Shown piece by piece: positions 17,282-26,243 of a stretch of 64,000 nt of DNA. The translations under genes and the position numbers were made by a program. The stretch is taken from positions 5,385-69,384 of the forward strand of contig DHVS01000026.1 of the NCBI GenBank assembly GCA_002412795.1, written 5' to 3'. Under the pieces are notes generated by a model that searched no databases, was not told where the DNA came from, and was given only the letters and a program-made list of their open reading frames with translations. The stretch's first letter is position 1. Every line of letters begins with the position of its first letter. This DNA comes from a bacterium UBP2_UBA5202 (GTDB taxonomy: Bacteria; Edwardsbacteria; AC1; EtOH8).

Positions 17282-17821
17282 CTACCTCAATTTCCCTAAC
17301 GAAAGATTTAACATTGCTAAGCCGTAGGGCATATTTTTGTTTAAATTGAAAATGCCGCTTATTCCTACCCCAACATACTTACCGTGTAATGCAAATTGCG
17401 CTTTTATGGGAAGCCCTAATGTGCGAAATTTTACTGATTCAGTACCTGGATTATATGCTTCCGACTCTGACCTGTCCAGGCCACTAATGTAGCTAACGCC
17501 AGTGCTTATAGAAGCAAACCCCGCTCTATCGGTTATGTAAGTTCCTAACAACAAGCTGTAAGCATCGCAATCCTTATCAACTCCGTCCCAAAATTCACTG
17601 TTATTGAATTTAACCACTCCAGCAAAATCACCCGTAATCAAAACCTTTTTCACTATGTAATTCAAATTAATATTGACCCCTAAATCCGGGATACCACCGC
17701 CAGCACCAAGCCAATAATAATTGTTTTTGGTGCTTTCGTTTTTTAGTGGCTCATTATCTTGGGCATACAATTTAGGATAAAGAAAAAGCATGCCCAAATA
17801 TATTATTATCAAACGTCGCAT
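17282..17821 (-). CDS. AT-rich exported protein, outer-membrane-barrel-like
   Basis: A 179-residue protein with a signal peptide (IIIYLGMLFLYPKLYA). The mature part alternates short hydrophobic and polar strands (LGVNINLNYIVKKVLITG, AGFASISTGVSYISGLD, KYVGVGISGIFNLNK) and ends without an aromatic C-terminus. The pattern suggests a small beta-barrel of the outer-membrane type, but no family is recognised. GAGG 8 bases before the ATG at 17819-17821 supports the start. The gene is AT-rich and lies exactly between two perfect 58-bp repeats, so it is probably a recent insertion. Confidence 0.65.
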   Translation of the reverse strand: MRRLIIIYLGMLFLYPKLYAQDNEPLKNESTKNNYYWLGAGGGIPDLGVNINLNYIVKKVLITGDFAGVVKFNNSEFWDGVDKDCDAYSLLLGTYITDRAGFASISTGVSYISGLDRSESEAYNPGTESVKFRTLGLPIKAQFALHGKYVGVGISGIFNLNKNMPYGLAMLNLSLGKLR

Positions 17822-17860
17822 GCATTGAACCTCAAATTATCACAATAATTTGTTTATGTC

Positions 17861-17890
17861 ATTGTAACGCAAAAACAGTGCGCTTGTCAA
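17861..17890 (-). promoter_or_regulatory. Promoter for the AT-rich cassette gene
   Basis: Minus-strand TTGACA (17885-17890, inside repeat copy 2) and TACAAT (17861-17866, outside it) are spaced by 18 bp, about 40 bp before the start codon. The geometry matches the promoter formed at copy 1. Confidence 0.6.
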
Positions 17891-17925
17891 ACAAAAAAGC
17901 GGCGCTTACCTTTGTAAGCGCCGCT
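17868..17925. repeat. 58-bp perfect direct repeat, copy 2: terminator plus -35 box
   Basis: It is identical to 17202-17259, offset by 666 bp. Its hairpin and T-run end the minus-strand transcript of the OmpA-family gene, whose stop codon is about 70 bp upstream. The same copy supplies the -35 box of the following gene. Confidence 0.92.
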
Positions 17926-17992
17926 TTTGCTAAAGTAGTATTATTACCCTTTGTGTCTTTGTGCCTTTGTGGCGAAGTCGGTGTGCCCCGGT

Positions 17993-19990
17993 CTACTGCT
18001 GGCTCATCACCACGAACTCTATCCTCCTGTTCTCGGCCCGGCCCTTGACGGTCTTGTTGCTGGCTATGGGCATGGATTCCCCGTAGCCCTTGGCGGTCAG
18101 CCGGTCCCCGGCGATGCCCTGGCTGTTGATCAGGTAATTGCGCACCGACACCGCCCTGGCCTCGGAAAGCCTCTGGTTCTTGGCGTCGCTGCCCCGGCTG
18201 TCGGTGTGCCCGCCGATCTCCACTTTGATGGTGGGGTTGTCCTTGAGCATCTTGGCGGCTTCGTCCAGGATGGTGTAGGAGGAAGGAAGGATGTCAGCCC
18301 GGTTGGTCTTGAACTTGATGCCGTTCAGCACCACCTTCTCGCCCTTCTTGGGAATGAGCCTCAGGGCGAAGTTCTGGATGAAGGTCTGCTTGTCGTTGAC
18401 CGGCACCGGGGCGGTCTCTGTGTTGTACCCCTCGGCCTGGACCTGGACCATGTAGATGTTGGGCGGCAGGTTGATGGAGTAAATGCCCGTCAAAAGGTCG
18501 CTGGCCACCGGCGTTCCCACCATCACCTTGTCCGGCCCAAAGATGCTGACGGTGGCTCCCATGGCGTTTCCGGTCTTGCTGTCGGTGATCTTGCCGGTGA
18601 TGTTGCCCTTGGGATATTCCTTGCGCCGCAGGCCGAAGTCCACCACCATGGTCTGCCCCTGGATGATGGTCACCGCCTTTTCCTGCCACAGGAAGGAGTC
18701 CCCGGCCGTGGCCCGGATCCGGTAGGTGCCGGCCGGGACGTTGATGGAATAGCTGCCGTCCGGCTTCAGCATGATGGGCGCGCCGCCGTTGATGGCGGGC
18801 GAGCTTAGGGTGGCCTCCAGCATGGAATCAGTGCCGGCGATCATCACCTTGCCGGCGAGGACGGTGGGCGGCGGCGGAGCCTGCTTCTTGGCGGAGCCCG
18901 AGGTCACCGAGAACCCGAACACGGCGTTCCAGTTGGGCGAAGTGGAGCCGTTGAACATCTTGAACTCGCAGCCCCCGTCCATGGTGAAACCGCCTGGGGT
19001 GTTGAAACGGATGCCGGGAGTGATGCGGGAGGGGCTGCCCCAGGTGAAGGTCTGGCTCTTGGCCTTCTCCCCCGAAGCCTCAATCAAAAAAGTAACATAG
19101 GGGCCCGCGGCCAATTCCAGGCCGGCGCCCCACAAAACCTGATTTTCCCGTTCGGGAGTTCCCGAAACCGCCGGGTTCACATACCCGGTAGAGTCATTGA
19201 CATAGTTTGGATCGCTTGCCGCCTGAGCCGAGTCAGCCCAGACCCTGGTAGTATAATCAATCACATAAGAGGGTTTGGCTTTGCCGGCTTTTAAGAAACC
19301 CAGGTTGCCGTGGAGAGAAGCCGGCCCCAAAGTTAGGGTGCCTAAAAATTTTGCGCCGAAGTCTGGATTATGCCCGATAAGTTCGGTAAAGCCGTGGGCG
19401 ACCAAGTTGGAATCCGGGTAATCAGGTTGCTTTGTGTCGTCAGTATATAGATAAGAGGTTCTTGTAGATAGACCCATCGAAAGGAAAGGCTCTGCCCCCA
19501 CCGCATAAGAAAAGGGCGCGCCGCCATATTCCTTTGAAGAATAACTGAATTTGGTTTTGACGAGTATATCCTTTACCCAAAATAAAGCCAAATCAAAATC
19601 ATTCCCATCGTAGCGGCCTACTCCTGGGGTTCCTGTCACGCCAGCATGCTTATCGTATACAGCATACATCCTGGGGCCGATGGAAAACTCAAAATAATCC
19701 AACGGAGAATAGGTGATCATCAGCCGCAGCATGCCCCGGTAATGCTTATCGGCTAAACCATTGGTGTCGGCTTTATCTCCTTGAAAAAAAGGATCCCCTT
19801 TTATCACCTCCATTTTGCTGAAGTCGGACTGCAAAAAGCCCACCGAAAGCATCCCCTTGCCCATGGTCCGGGCCGAGGAGACCTTGAACAGTCCGCAGCC
19901 GCCGTCAAAGGCGGGAGGGCGATAGGCCTGGGCCAAACCGGCCCCGGCCAGCATTGCCAGAAGTAATACCAACCACTTGTTGCTTTTCAT
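17993..19990 (-). CDS. OmpA-family outer-membrane protein with two carboxypeptidase-regulatory-like domains
   Basis: A 665-residue protein. Signal peptide residues 1-22 end in AGLAQA. Residues about 25-360 look like an outer-membrane barrel with many aromatic strand ends. Two Ig-like CarboxypepD_reg domains follow at about 375-545 (GSYSINVPAGTYRIRATAG and GIYSINLPPNIYMVQVQAE). An OmpA C-terminal peptidoglycan-binding domain covers about 550-660 with the motif GGHTDSRGSDAKNQRLSEAR. The protein should tether the outer membrane to the wall. A GGAGG ribosome binding site and a strong promoter at 20039-20068 suggest abundant expression, and a terminator lies at 17868-17925. Confidence 0.9.
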   Translation of the reverse strand: MKSNKWLVLLLAMLAGAGLAQAYRPPAFDGGCGLFKVSSARTMGKGMLSVGFLQSDFSKMEVIKGDPFFQGDKADTNGLADKHYRGMLRLMITYSPLDYFEFSIGPRMYAVYDKHAGVTGTPGVGRYDGNDFDLALFWVKDILVKTKFSYSSKEYGGAPFSYAVGAEPFLSMGLSTRTSYLYTDDTKQPDYPDSNLVAHGFTELIGHNPDFGAKFLGTLTLGPASLHGNLGFLKAGKAKPSYVIDYTTRVWADSAQAASDPNYVNDSTGYVNPAVSGTPERENQVLWGAGLELAAGPYVTFLIEASGEKAKSQTFTWGSPSRITPGIRFNTPGGFTMDGGCEFKMFNGSTSPNWNAVFGFSVTSGSAKKQAPPPPTVLAGKVMIAGTDSMLEATLSSPAINGGAPIMLKPDGSYSINVPAGTYRIRATAGDSFLWQEKAVTIIQGQTMVVDFGLRRKEYPKGNITGKITDSKTGNAMGATVSIFGPDKVMVGTPVASDLLTGIYSINLPPNIYMVQVQAEGYNTETAPVPVNDKQTFIQNFALRLIPKKGEKVVLNGIKFKTNRADILPSSYTILDEAAKMLKDNPTIKVEIGGHTDSRGSDAKNQRLSEARAVSVRNYLINSQGIAGDRLTAKGYGESMPIASNKTVKGRAENRRIEFVVMSQQ

Positions 19991-20038
19991 TTTTTAAACC
20001 TCCAGAGATTTGTGATTTTCAAAATGCCGTGAATGTTA

Positions 20039-20068
20039 AATATATCAGGTATATTGTGGTTTTGTCAA
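20039..20068 (-). promoter_or_regulatory. Sigma70-type promoter of the OmpA-family gene
   Basis: Minus-strand TTGACA (20063-20068) and TATATT (20039-20044) are 18 bp apart, about 50 bp before the ATG. GGAGG is at 19999-20003. Confidence 0.75.
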
Positions 20069-20090
20069 GCAATAAAAGCACCTTTGAACA

Positions 20091-21071
20091 TCATTGGTCC
20101 AGCAGCCTCAATACCTCCTCCATGTCGCCCGGCAGCGGGGCCTTGAATTCCAGGTATTTGCCGGTGGCGGGATGGACAAACCCCAGCACCGCTGCGTGCA
20201 GGGCCTGGCGGCCAATGGCGTCCAGAAGTTTTTTGGCCAGGCCGGGATCATTCAGGGCGAACCGGGAGAACAGGGAGCGGGCCCGGCCCCCGTAATCCGG
20301 GTCCCCCAGCACCGGATGCCCCAGATGCTGCAGGTGCACCCTGATCTGGTGGGTGCGTCCGGTCTCCAGTTTCAGTTCCACCAGCGAGGCGATCCGGTAT
20401 TCCTTTAAAACCTTGTAATGCGTCACCGCCGGCCGGCCCCTGAGCTTGGTAACATCCATCTTTTTCCGGTCAAAGGCCGACCTTCCTATTGGAGCCGAGA
20501 TCGTGCCCTGGGGTTCCCCGAAAATTCCCCAGACCACCGCCCGGTAGCGGCGCACTATCTTGCGGGCCTCCAGCTGGCGGGCCAGATCGGTATGGGCCTG
20601 GTCGGTCTTGGCCACCAATAAAAGACCGGAGGTCTCCTTGTCCAGCCGGTGCACGATGCCGGGCCGCTCCCGCCCCCCCGTCTGAGAAAGGTTTTTGGCG
20701 TGGAACAGCAGGGCGTTGACCATGGTGCCCTGGCGGTTGCCGGCCGCCGGGTGGACCACCATCCCGGCCGGTTTGTTGACCACCATCAGGTCCTGGTCCT
20801 GGTATACCACGTCCAGATGGATATCCTCAGCCAGCAGTTCCCGCCGGGGAGCGGCCAGCCGGTCCTTTTTGATCTCGATATTATCGCCGGGTTTTACCAG
20901 GTAACCGGGGGGTTTTTGTTTTCCGTCCACCAGCACCCGCCCGGATTCGATGAACTTCTGCAGCTGGTTGCGGGAATAGTTCATTCCCTGGCAGCTCAGG
21001 TAACGGTCCAGCCGCACCCGGCTCTGGGCGGAGGAAACGGTCACGGTTATGATCTGAAGCTCATCCGGCAT
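20091..21071 (-). CDS. rluD: Ribosomal large subunit pseudouridine synthase, RluD family
   Basis: A 326-residue enzyme. The N-terminal S4 RNA-binding domain (RLDRYLSCQGMNYSRNQLQKF, residues about 17-80) precedes the pseudouridine synthase core. The catalytic Asp lies in GIVHRLDKETSGLLLVAKT, with AVVWG, RTHQIRVHLQHLGHPVLGDP and LHAAVLGFVHP as the other signature segments. RluD modifies U1911/1915/1917 in helix 69 of 23S rRNA. The exact target is a family inference. It is on the same strand as, and 60 bp downstream of, the chemoreceptor-binding-protein fusion. Confidence 0.93.
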   Translation of the reverse strand: MPDELQIITVTVSSAQSRVRLDRYLSCQGMNYSRNQLQKFIESGRVLVDGKQKPPGYLVKPGDNIEIKKDRLAAPRRELLAEDIHLDVVYQDQDLMVVNKPAGMVVHPAAGNRQGTMVNALLFHAKNLSQTGGRERPGIVHRLDKETSGLLLVAKTDQAHTDLARQLEARKIVRRYRAVVWGIFGEPQGTISAPIGRSAFDRKKMDVTKLRGRPAVTHYKVLKEYRIASLVELKLETGRTHQIRVHLQHLGHPVLGDPDYGGRARSLFSRFALNDPGLAKKLLDAIGRQALHAAVLGFVHPATGKYLEFKAPLPGDMEEVLRLLDQ

Positions 21072-21130
21072 ATCGGCGATTCAATTCACAAATTACGATT
21101 TACAATTCACGGCCTAGCAGCCAATATCCT

Positions 21131-24100
21131 CTATTGTTCCACCCAGCAGTGTTTGTAGAGCTCGGAGCCGAAGGGCCGGGGCCGGAATCCGTGGACGGTG
21201 TTCCTGACCGCGGTGGATTTTACCGAGTGATACAGGAACACCCAGGGGGCTTCCTGCACTATCAGCTCCTCTATCTTGCGGTAGCGCAGCAGCCTTTGGC
21301 CCGGGTCGCGGATGGTGACGGCTTCCTCCAGCAGGGCGTCGATGACCGGAGACTTGAAGAAAGCCACGTTGCCGGCCCGGCCGGTGTTCTTGGAATGGAA
21401 CAGGGGATACAGGAAATTATCGGGATCTCCGTTGTCCGAGGACCAGCCGTTGAATGACAGCTGGGACTGGCAGCCGTAGGTCTTTTCCAGCAGCGTTTTC
21501 CAGCTTAAAGGATTGGGTTTGATGTTGATGCCCACCTCCCGGCAGTTTTGGCGGACCATCTCGGCCCGCTGCATTTGGGCCTTGCCGTCCCGGATATCCA
21601 GCAGATATTCCCCGGGCAGACCCCCGGCAAAACCTGCTTCGGCCAGCAGTTTTTTGGCCAGGCCGGGATCGTAGCCGTAGCCGGCCAGGTTGGGATTGTG
21701 GGCCCACAGCTCGGGCGGGAAAACCCCGTTGGCCGTCAGGGCATCTCCGGCCAGCCCGGTGGTTTCGATCAGCGTTTTCTTGTCGATGGCATGGTTCAGG
21801 GCCTGGCGCACCCGCTTGTCGGCGAAGGGCGAGACCCGGGAAACGTTGATGCACAGGTACTGGACGTTGAGCTGGGGCAGGCTGATCACTTTAAGTGTGT
21901 GGTCCTGGGAAAGGGCCCGGCGCTGCAGGCTGTTGACGTCGGTGATATCCAGCCGGCCCGAGACCAATGCTTCCGTCTTCTGTTCGTCGTTCAGGTCGAT
22001 GGAATATTTTATGCCGGACAGCGAGATCCGGCGTTCGTGATAATGGGGGTTTGGTTCCAGTTCCAGGGTCTTGCCCGGCTCCCAGGATTTAAGAATGAAG
22101 GGGCCCGAGCCCACCGGATGGCGGGAGAAATCCAGGGACCCTTCCTCCACCAGCTCCTTGGGAACGATGGCCGCCATGGTGCAGGCCAGGTTGGAGAGGA
22201 ACGGCATGAAGGGATACTGGAGCACGATCTTGATGGCATATGGGTCGATGACCTGCAACCCGTCAACTTCTTTGGCCTGGCCCTGGCTGTATTCCAAAGC
22301 GCCTTTGATCATCTCCACAAAAGACTGGTTGGGCGATTTTATCCGGGGGCTTAACAGCCTTTCCAGGGAATATTTCACATCCGGGGCTGTCACTTCCCGC
22401 CCGTGGCTGAATTTTATGCCCCGGCGGAGGTAAAAGGTCCAGCTTAAACCGTCGGTGGAGATCTTCCAGCGCCAGGCGACGGCCGGAATGACGCTGGCTC
22501 CGGCCCCGAACTGGACCAGCCCTTCGAATATCTGGGTCGCCACTTCATTGGTGGTGGCATCGGTCATCATCACCGGATCCAGGGTGATGGGATCGGAACT
22601 GATGTCCAATTGCAGCTGGCCGCCGGTGAAGTTTTCCCGGCCGGCCAAATCAATTTCCGCTCGGCCCAATGAACCCATCCGCTCAAACCAGGCCAGGGAT
22701 TCCCGGCCTTTCTGCAAAAACCCCGAGAAGCCCTGGAGCTTGGCCGCCACCTCCCGGTAGCTTTGGCTGTATGTGGTGTAGCGGTTCAAGATATCCTGGC
22801 GGCGGGCCTGCTGGCGGTCGATGCCCGAGCCGGCCTCGGCCACTATCTGCTCCATCCGCCCGCCGGATTCCCGGGCCAGGCCCAGGGACCTTCTGGCCAG
22901 GGAAACCGATTCCAGGCTGGTGGCCATTATCTTCTGGGTCTGCCGGATGGTATCGCTGGTCTGGGAGAACTGCTCGGTAACCTGCTTCAGCAGGGGGCCT
23001 ATCCTGGCCGAGTCGGCGGCCGCCTGCTGGGACAGGGCCTGGGCCTGGGCCACTATGCCCCCGAAAGCGCCCCCCTCCCGGCCCATCTCGGCCACTTCCA
23101 CCGCGGCGTAGAACGAAAGCAGTTTTATCTGCTCGGTAAAATCCTTGATGGCGGCGCCGGTCTGGGAGATCTCCCCCAGTTTTCCGGACAGGCCTTCCCG
23201 GTCCGCCTCAAATTCGTCCAGCCAGGTCTTTACCCGGGCCAGATCGTCAAATGATCCGGTCAGCCCCTGGTTCATCTCTTCAAAATCCTGCCGGTTGCTG
23301 CCGATGGTCTTGGCCATCCCGTCCAGGCCCGACTTGATGCGGTTGATGTTCTCGAACAAGGACTCCAGGTTATGCCACAGGGTCCCGGCCAGCTCTTCCT
23401 CGGACCCCAGCGCCGTTTTCTGCTCGTCGATGGTGGACTGCAGGTCCCGCCAGCGTTCGGAGGCCGCCTGCAGTTTGGCCTTGAGCATCATCCAGTTGTT
23501 CCGGGCCTCGTGCAGGGCGGCCTGGTGGCCGGCCGTTTCCCACAAGCCCAGGGCTTCGTCCATCTGGTTCTTGGCAAACTCCACCTGGCCCATTTCGCCG
23601 GTCTCGGTGGAAAGCACCAGAGCCGCCACTTCCTGGGAGACCGAGAGCCCTTCGGCGCTCTGGGAGATGTTCTTCAGGCCTCCCACCAATTTGTTCTCCA
23701 GCTCCCGCTGTTCCCTGGCCATCAGGCCTATCCGGTCAAAGGCCTCCACCATTCCCTGGTTGGAATGATAAAGGGAATTAAGCTTGTCCTTCACCTTTTC
23801 CGCCCCCGATTTCAGCCCGTCCACCAGATGCCGGGATTCCAGCACCCCGGATGACATCTGCTGGATCTTGTCCTTGACCCCCGCCGTCAGGCTGGGGACC
23901 AGGGAGGCCGTCTTCTCCATCTCGCCGGCCAGCCGGCTCATGTTCTCGGCGATCACCCCGAATCCCTTTCCCTTGCCGCCGGCGTGGAAGGCCCGGATCT
24001 CGGCGTTGCGCACCAATTGCTTTATCCTGACCGACAGGCCGGCCATCAGCCCCGCCAGCTTTTCCAGCTCGGCCGTGGTGGTAAAAAGGTCCTTCAGTTC

Positions 24101-24481
24101 CACCGCCGACCGCTGGTAGCTCTGGTCCACCAGTTCAAAGGAATCCAAAGCGCCCTTCAGCTGCTGTTCGGCCCGGGCTATCACCTGCTTGTATTCCTGG
24201 CTGTTCCCTGTCACCAGCGACGAGGAATTGGCGATGGCGTCCATCCCCTCAAAAGCCTCGGCCAGGGACTCCCCAAAAGCGTGGATGTTGGCCAGGTGCC
24301 CCCGCTCCACGGAGGACAGGGCGCTGATGTTCATCGACAGTTCCGGCAGTATCTTCAGAAACTGGTCTATCTTCTTTAGCACGTCAAGCAGGTCATCAGA
24401 CGGCCTCCAACGGGCTTCGGCCGGTTCCGGAATGTCCCGGACTGTCGAGGAAGTTTTTGAGTTGAAATTGAATAGTTTCAT
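21131..24481 (-). CDS. Fusion of two chemoreceptor-tip-like coiled coils with an oligopeptide-binding (SBP family 5) domain
   Basis: A 1116-residue protein without signal peptide or membrane helix. Residues about 30-310 are coiled coil containing NAEIRAFHAGGKGKGFGVIA (159-178), which resembles the MCP signalling hairpin tip. A second coiled coil at about 320-600 contains FYAAVEVAEMGREGGAFGGI (457-476), another degenerate tip. Residues about 622-1090 form a complete DppA/OppA-type binding domain (LQLDISSDPITLDPVMMTDA, LRRGIKFSHGREVTAPDVKY, VRQALNHAIDKKTL). Known family-5 proteins are periplasmic or lipid-anchored, whereas MCP tips are cytoplasmic and bind CheA/CheW. This single soluble chain appears to put a ligand-binding domain on a receptor-like stalk inside the cell. 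No che or opp genes are adjacent. The start follows the coiled-coil onset and the frame is uninterrupted. Confidence 0.9.
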   Translation of the reverse strand: MKLFNFNSKTSSTVRDIPEPAEARWRPSDDLLDVLKKIDQFLKILPELSMNISALSSVERGHLANIHAFGESLAEAFEGMDAIANSSSLVTGNSQEYKQVIARAEQQLKGALDSFELVDQSYQRSAVELKDLFTTTAELEKLAGLMAGLSVRIKQLVRNAEIRAFHAGGKGKGFGVIAENMSRLAGEMEKTASLVPSLTAGVKDKIQQMSSGVLESRHLVDGLKSGAEKVKDKLNSLYHSNQGMVEAFDRIGLMAREQRELENKLVGGLKNISQSAEGLSVSQEVAALVLSTETGEMGQVEFAKNQMDEALGLWETAGHQAALHEARNNWMMLKAKLQAASERWRDLQSTIDEQKTALGSEEELAGTLWHNLESLFENINRIKSGLDGMAKTIGSNRQDFEEMNQGLTGSFDDLARVKTWLDEFEADREGLSGKLGEISQTGAAIKDFTEQIKLLSFYAAVEVAEMGREGGAFGGIVAQAQALSQQAAADSARIGPLLKQVTEQFSQTSDTIRQTQKIMATSLESVSLARRSLGLARESGGRMEQIVAEAGSGIDRQQARRQDILNRYTTYSQSYREVAAKLQGFSGFLQKGRESLAWFERMGSLGRAEIDLAGRENFTGGQLQLDISSDPITLDPVMMTDATTNEVATQIFEGLVQFGAGASVIPAVAWRWKISTDGLSWTFYLRRGIKFSHGREVTAPDVKYSLERLLSPRIKSPNQSFVEMIKGALEYSQGQAKEVDGLQVIDPYAIKIVLQYPFMPFLSNLACTMAAIVPKELVEEGSLDFSRHPVGSGPFILKSWEPGKTLELEPNPHYHERRISLSGIKYSIDLNDEQKTEALVSGRLDITDVNSLQRRALSQDHTLKVISLPQLNVQYLCINVSRVSPFADKRVRQALNHAIDKKTLIETTGLAGDALTANGVFPPELWAHNPNLAGYGYDPGLAKKLLAEAGFAGGLPGEYLLDIRDGKAQMQRAEMVRQNCREVGINIKPNPLSWKTLLEKTYGCQSQLSFNGWSSDNGDPDNFLYPLFHSKNTGRAGNVAFFKSPVIDALLEEAVTIRDPGQRLLRYRKIEELIVQEAPWVFLYHSVKSTAVRNTVHGFRPRPFGSELYKHCWVEQ

Positions 24482-24689
24482 ATCAGCCTGATGATAAAAG
24501 TTTTTAGAGATGCCTTCCCACTAAAGGGCACGAAAAACCGCGAAATTATTTTCCTATATGTGGCCTTTGTGCTTTTTTTCCGCCACCGCAAGCAAGTTCA
24601 TATAGCCAGCCACCGCAGGTAAATCCATATAGGCTGGTCTGCCTATGGCACGAGCGGATCCGCCTTTGGCGTGAGTGGCCATTAACGTC

Positions 24690-25514
24690 TCAGAGGTCCA
24701 CTTTCTCCGAAGCTATCTTCTGCCCCATGAATATCTCCCCCAGGTGGTCAAAATGCTCGCAGGCGTCGGTGGTCAGGTAGCGGCAGTTCCCGTTCCGGGA
24801 GACCTTGGCCTCATGCCCCGGGTGCCGGGCCAGGTATTCCCTGAGGCTCGGCGCCACTAATTCGTCCTGGGAAAGTATCCGGACATCCGGTGGAAGCAGG
24901 GCCTTGATCTGGCCCAGTATCAGGGGATAATGGGTGCAGGCCAGCAATAGGGTGTCGATGCCTTCGATTTGGGATTTGGTTTGATTCCAATATTTGGTGA
25001 TATAGTACTTCAGTCCCTGGCCCTCCAGCTCCCCGGCCTCCACCAGCGGCACCAGCATGGGGCAGGCCTGCTGAACCAGTTTTACCCCCGGCGCGTGCTT
25101 GGCGATCTCGATGGCAAAGCTGTCGGAGCGGACCGTGCCCTGGGTGGCCCACAGCGCCACCTGGTTGGTCTGGGTATAGTTGCGGATAACCTCCACCGTG
25201 GGGCGGATCACCCCCAGCACCCGGCGATCAGGATAGTGTGCGGGAAGATACTGCTGCTGGATGCTGCGCAGGGCCTTGGCCGACGCGGTATTGCAGGCGA
25301 TCAGCACCAGGGGACAGCTCTGCCGGAACAGATAGTCCACCCCTTCGGTGGCGAACTTGAGCACCGCATCGAATGAGCGGTTGCCGTAGGGGGTGCGGGC
25401 ATTGTCGCCCAGGTAGATGTAGTCGTACTGCGGCAGCAGCCGGCGGATCTGCCTGAAGATGGTCAGCCCGCCGAAGCCGGAGTCGAAGATGCCTATGGGG
25501 AAAGATTGGGGCAT
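24690..25514 (-). CDS. murI: Glutamate racemase
   Basis: A 274-residue enzyme converting L- to D-glutamate for peptidoglycan. The N-terminal IGIFDSGFGGLTIFRQI, the first catalytic cysteine region VLIACNTASAKAL and the second LLLACTHYPLIL are all present, with the usual spacing. LGDNARTPYGNRS is the substrate loop. It is followed downstream on the same strand by rluD and the receptor fusion, and it is preceded by a low-complexity intergenic stretch. Confidence 0.96.
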   Translation of the reverse strand: MPQSFPIGIFDSGFGGLTIFRQIRRLLPQYDYIYLGDNARTPYGNRSFDAVLKFATEGVDYLFRQSCPLVLIACNTASAKALRSIQQQYLPAHYPDRRVLGVIRPTVEVIRNYTQTNQVALWATQGTVRSDSFAIEIAKHAPGVKLVQQACPMLVPLVEAGELEGQGLKYYITKYWNQTKSQIEGIDTLLLACTHYPLILGQIKALLPPDVRILSQDELVAPSLREYLARHPGHEAKVSRNGNCRYLTTDACEHFDHLGEIFMGQKIASEKVDL

Positions 25515-25690
25515 GGGATTTGATTTGTGTGTTTATTTTATATTTGCAAACTCTGATCACGTCCGAGTTGACCCAAAACAGACCCGATCACCTGCAAATC
25601 AGACCCAATATCTTCCATATCAGACCCGTTATCCGGCTTAACGAGTCCTTTCAAACCTTTAACGGCCCCGATACCCGGGATAACATATCC

Positions 25691-25723
25691 AAACTTGAAG
25701 TCACAATTTGTGATTTCAAGTTT
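25691..25723. repeat. Near-perfect 16-bp inverted repeat
   Basis: AAACTTGAAGTCACAA is followed directly by TTTGTGATTTCAAGTTT, giving a stem with one mismatch. It lies in the intergenic region upstream of murI and has no T-run, so it is not an obvious terminator. Confidence 0.5.
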
Positions 25724-25773
25724 CACATCCTACCTTGGTCCTTCGGAACATGAAATCATCGGGGAATCATTTT

Positions 25774-25977
25774 CTAATTATTTTTCTTCACCCGCCCGCG
25801 GGTCACCCAATATATCGCAAAGATAGTAGCCCCCAGTTCCAGCATCATCGGCCAATGCTTGGAGAATTCAAACGCCCCATTGCCGAACAGGGCCATGTTC
25901 ACCTGCCGGATCATAAGCAGCACGCCCACAAAAAAAATCATTAATACCCAGCCTTCCCAGGAAATGGGAACCCACAA
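25774..25977 (-). CDS. Small two-helix membrane protein
   Basis: A 67-residue protein with two hydrophobic segments (GWVLMIFFVGVLLMIRQVN and MLELGATIFAIYWVT) and a basic C-terminus RGRVKKNN. The first residues VPISWEGWV resemble a class of small proteins of unknown function starting VPKSW-x-GW. The start is weak: a TTG at 25975-25977, with only a few in-frame codons above it before a stop. An overlapping frame upstream could hint at a frameshift. Function unknown. Confidence 0.5.
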   Translation of the reverse strand: MWVPISWEGWVLMIFFVGVLLMIRQVNMALFGNGAFEFSKHWPMMLELGATIFAIYWVTRGRVKKNN

Positions 25978-26243
25978 CCTGTAACTGAGAGCCAGGAATC
26001 ATTGCTTTTTTTCTTTTTCCATTTTCATCTCGAAATTTTTTCGTGTCTTTTTGCCGCCGCAGCGAGCCTGCCCCGCAGTATGCGGCGGCACCCCGCCCAC
26101 AGGCGGTGGCGTGCCTGCCTTTGGCCGGTGGTTGAGTACCCCGCCTGGCTTCGATAATATCGGTGATTGAGTTCCGGATAGATTTATCGAAATCACCGAT
26201 CACTCAGCCCGCGGCGGGGTGTATCGAAACCACCGGCAGTACC

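Noticed and set aside
17202..17925. Insertion sequence
   Set aside because: No transposase and the flanks are direct, not inverted, repeats of a terminator. Kept as a cassette instead.
26000..26203. Protein-coding frame upstream of the small membrane protein
   Set aside because: The sequence is made of short intergenic repeats (CCGCC-rich and CACGAAAAA-type) and the frames show no domain.
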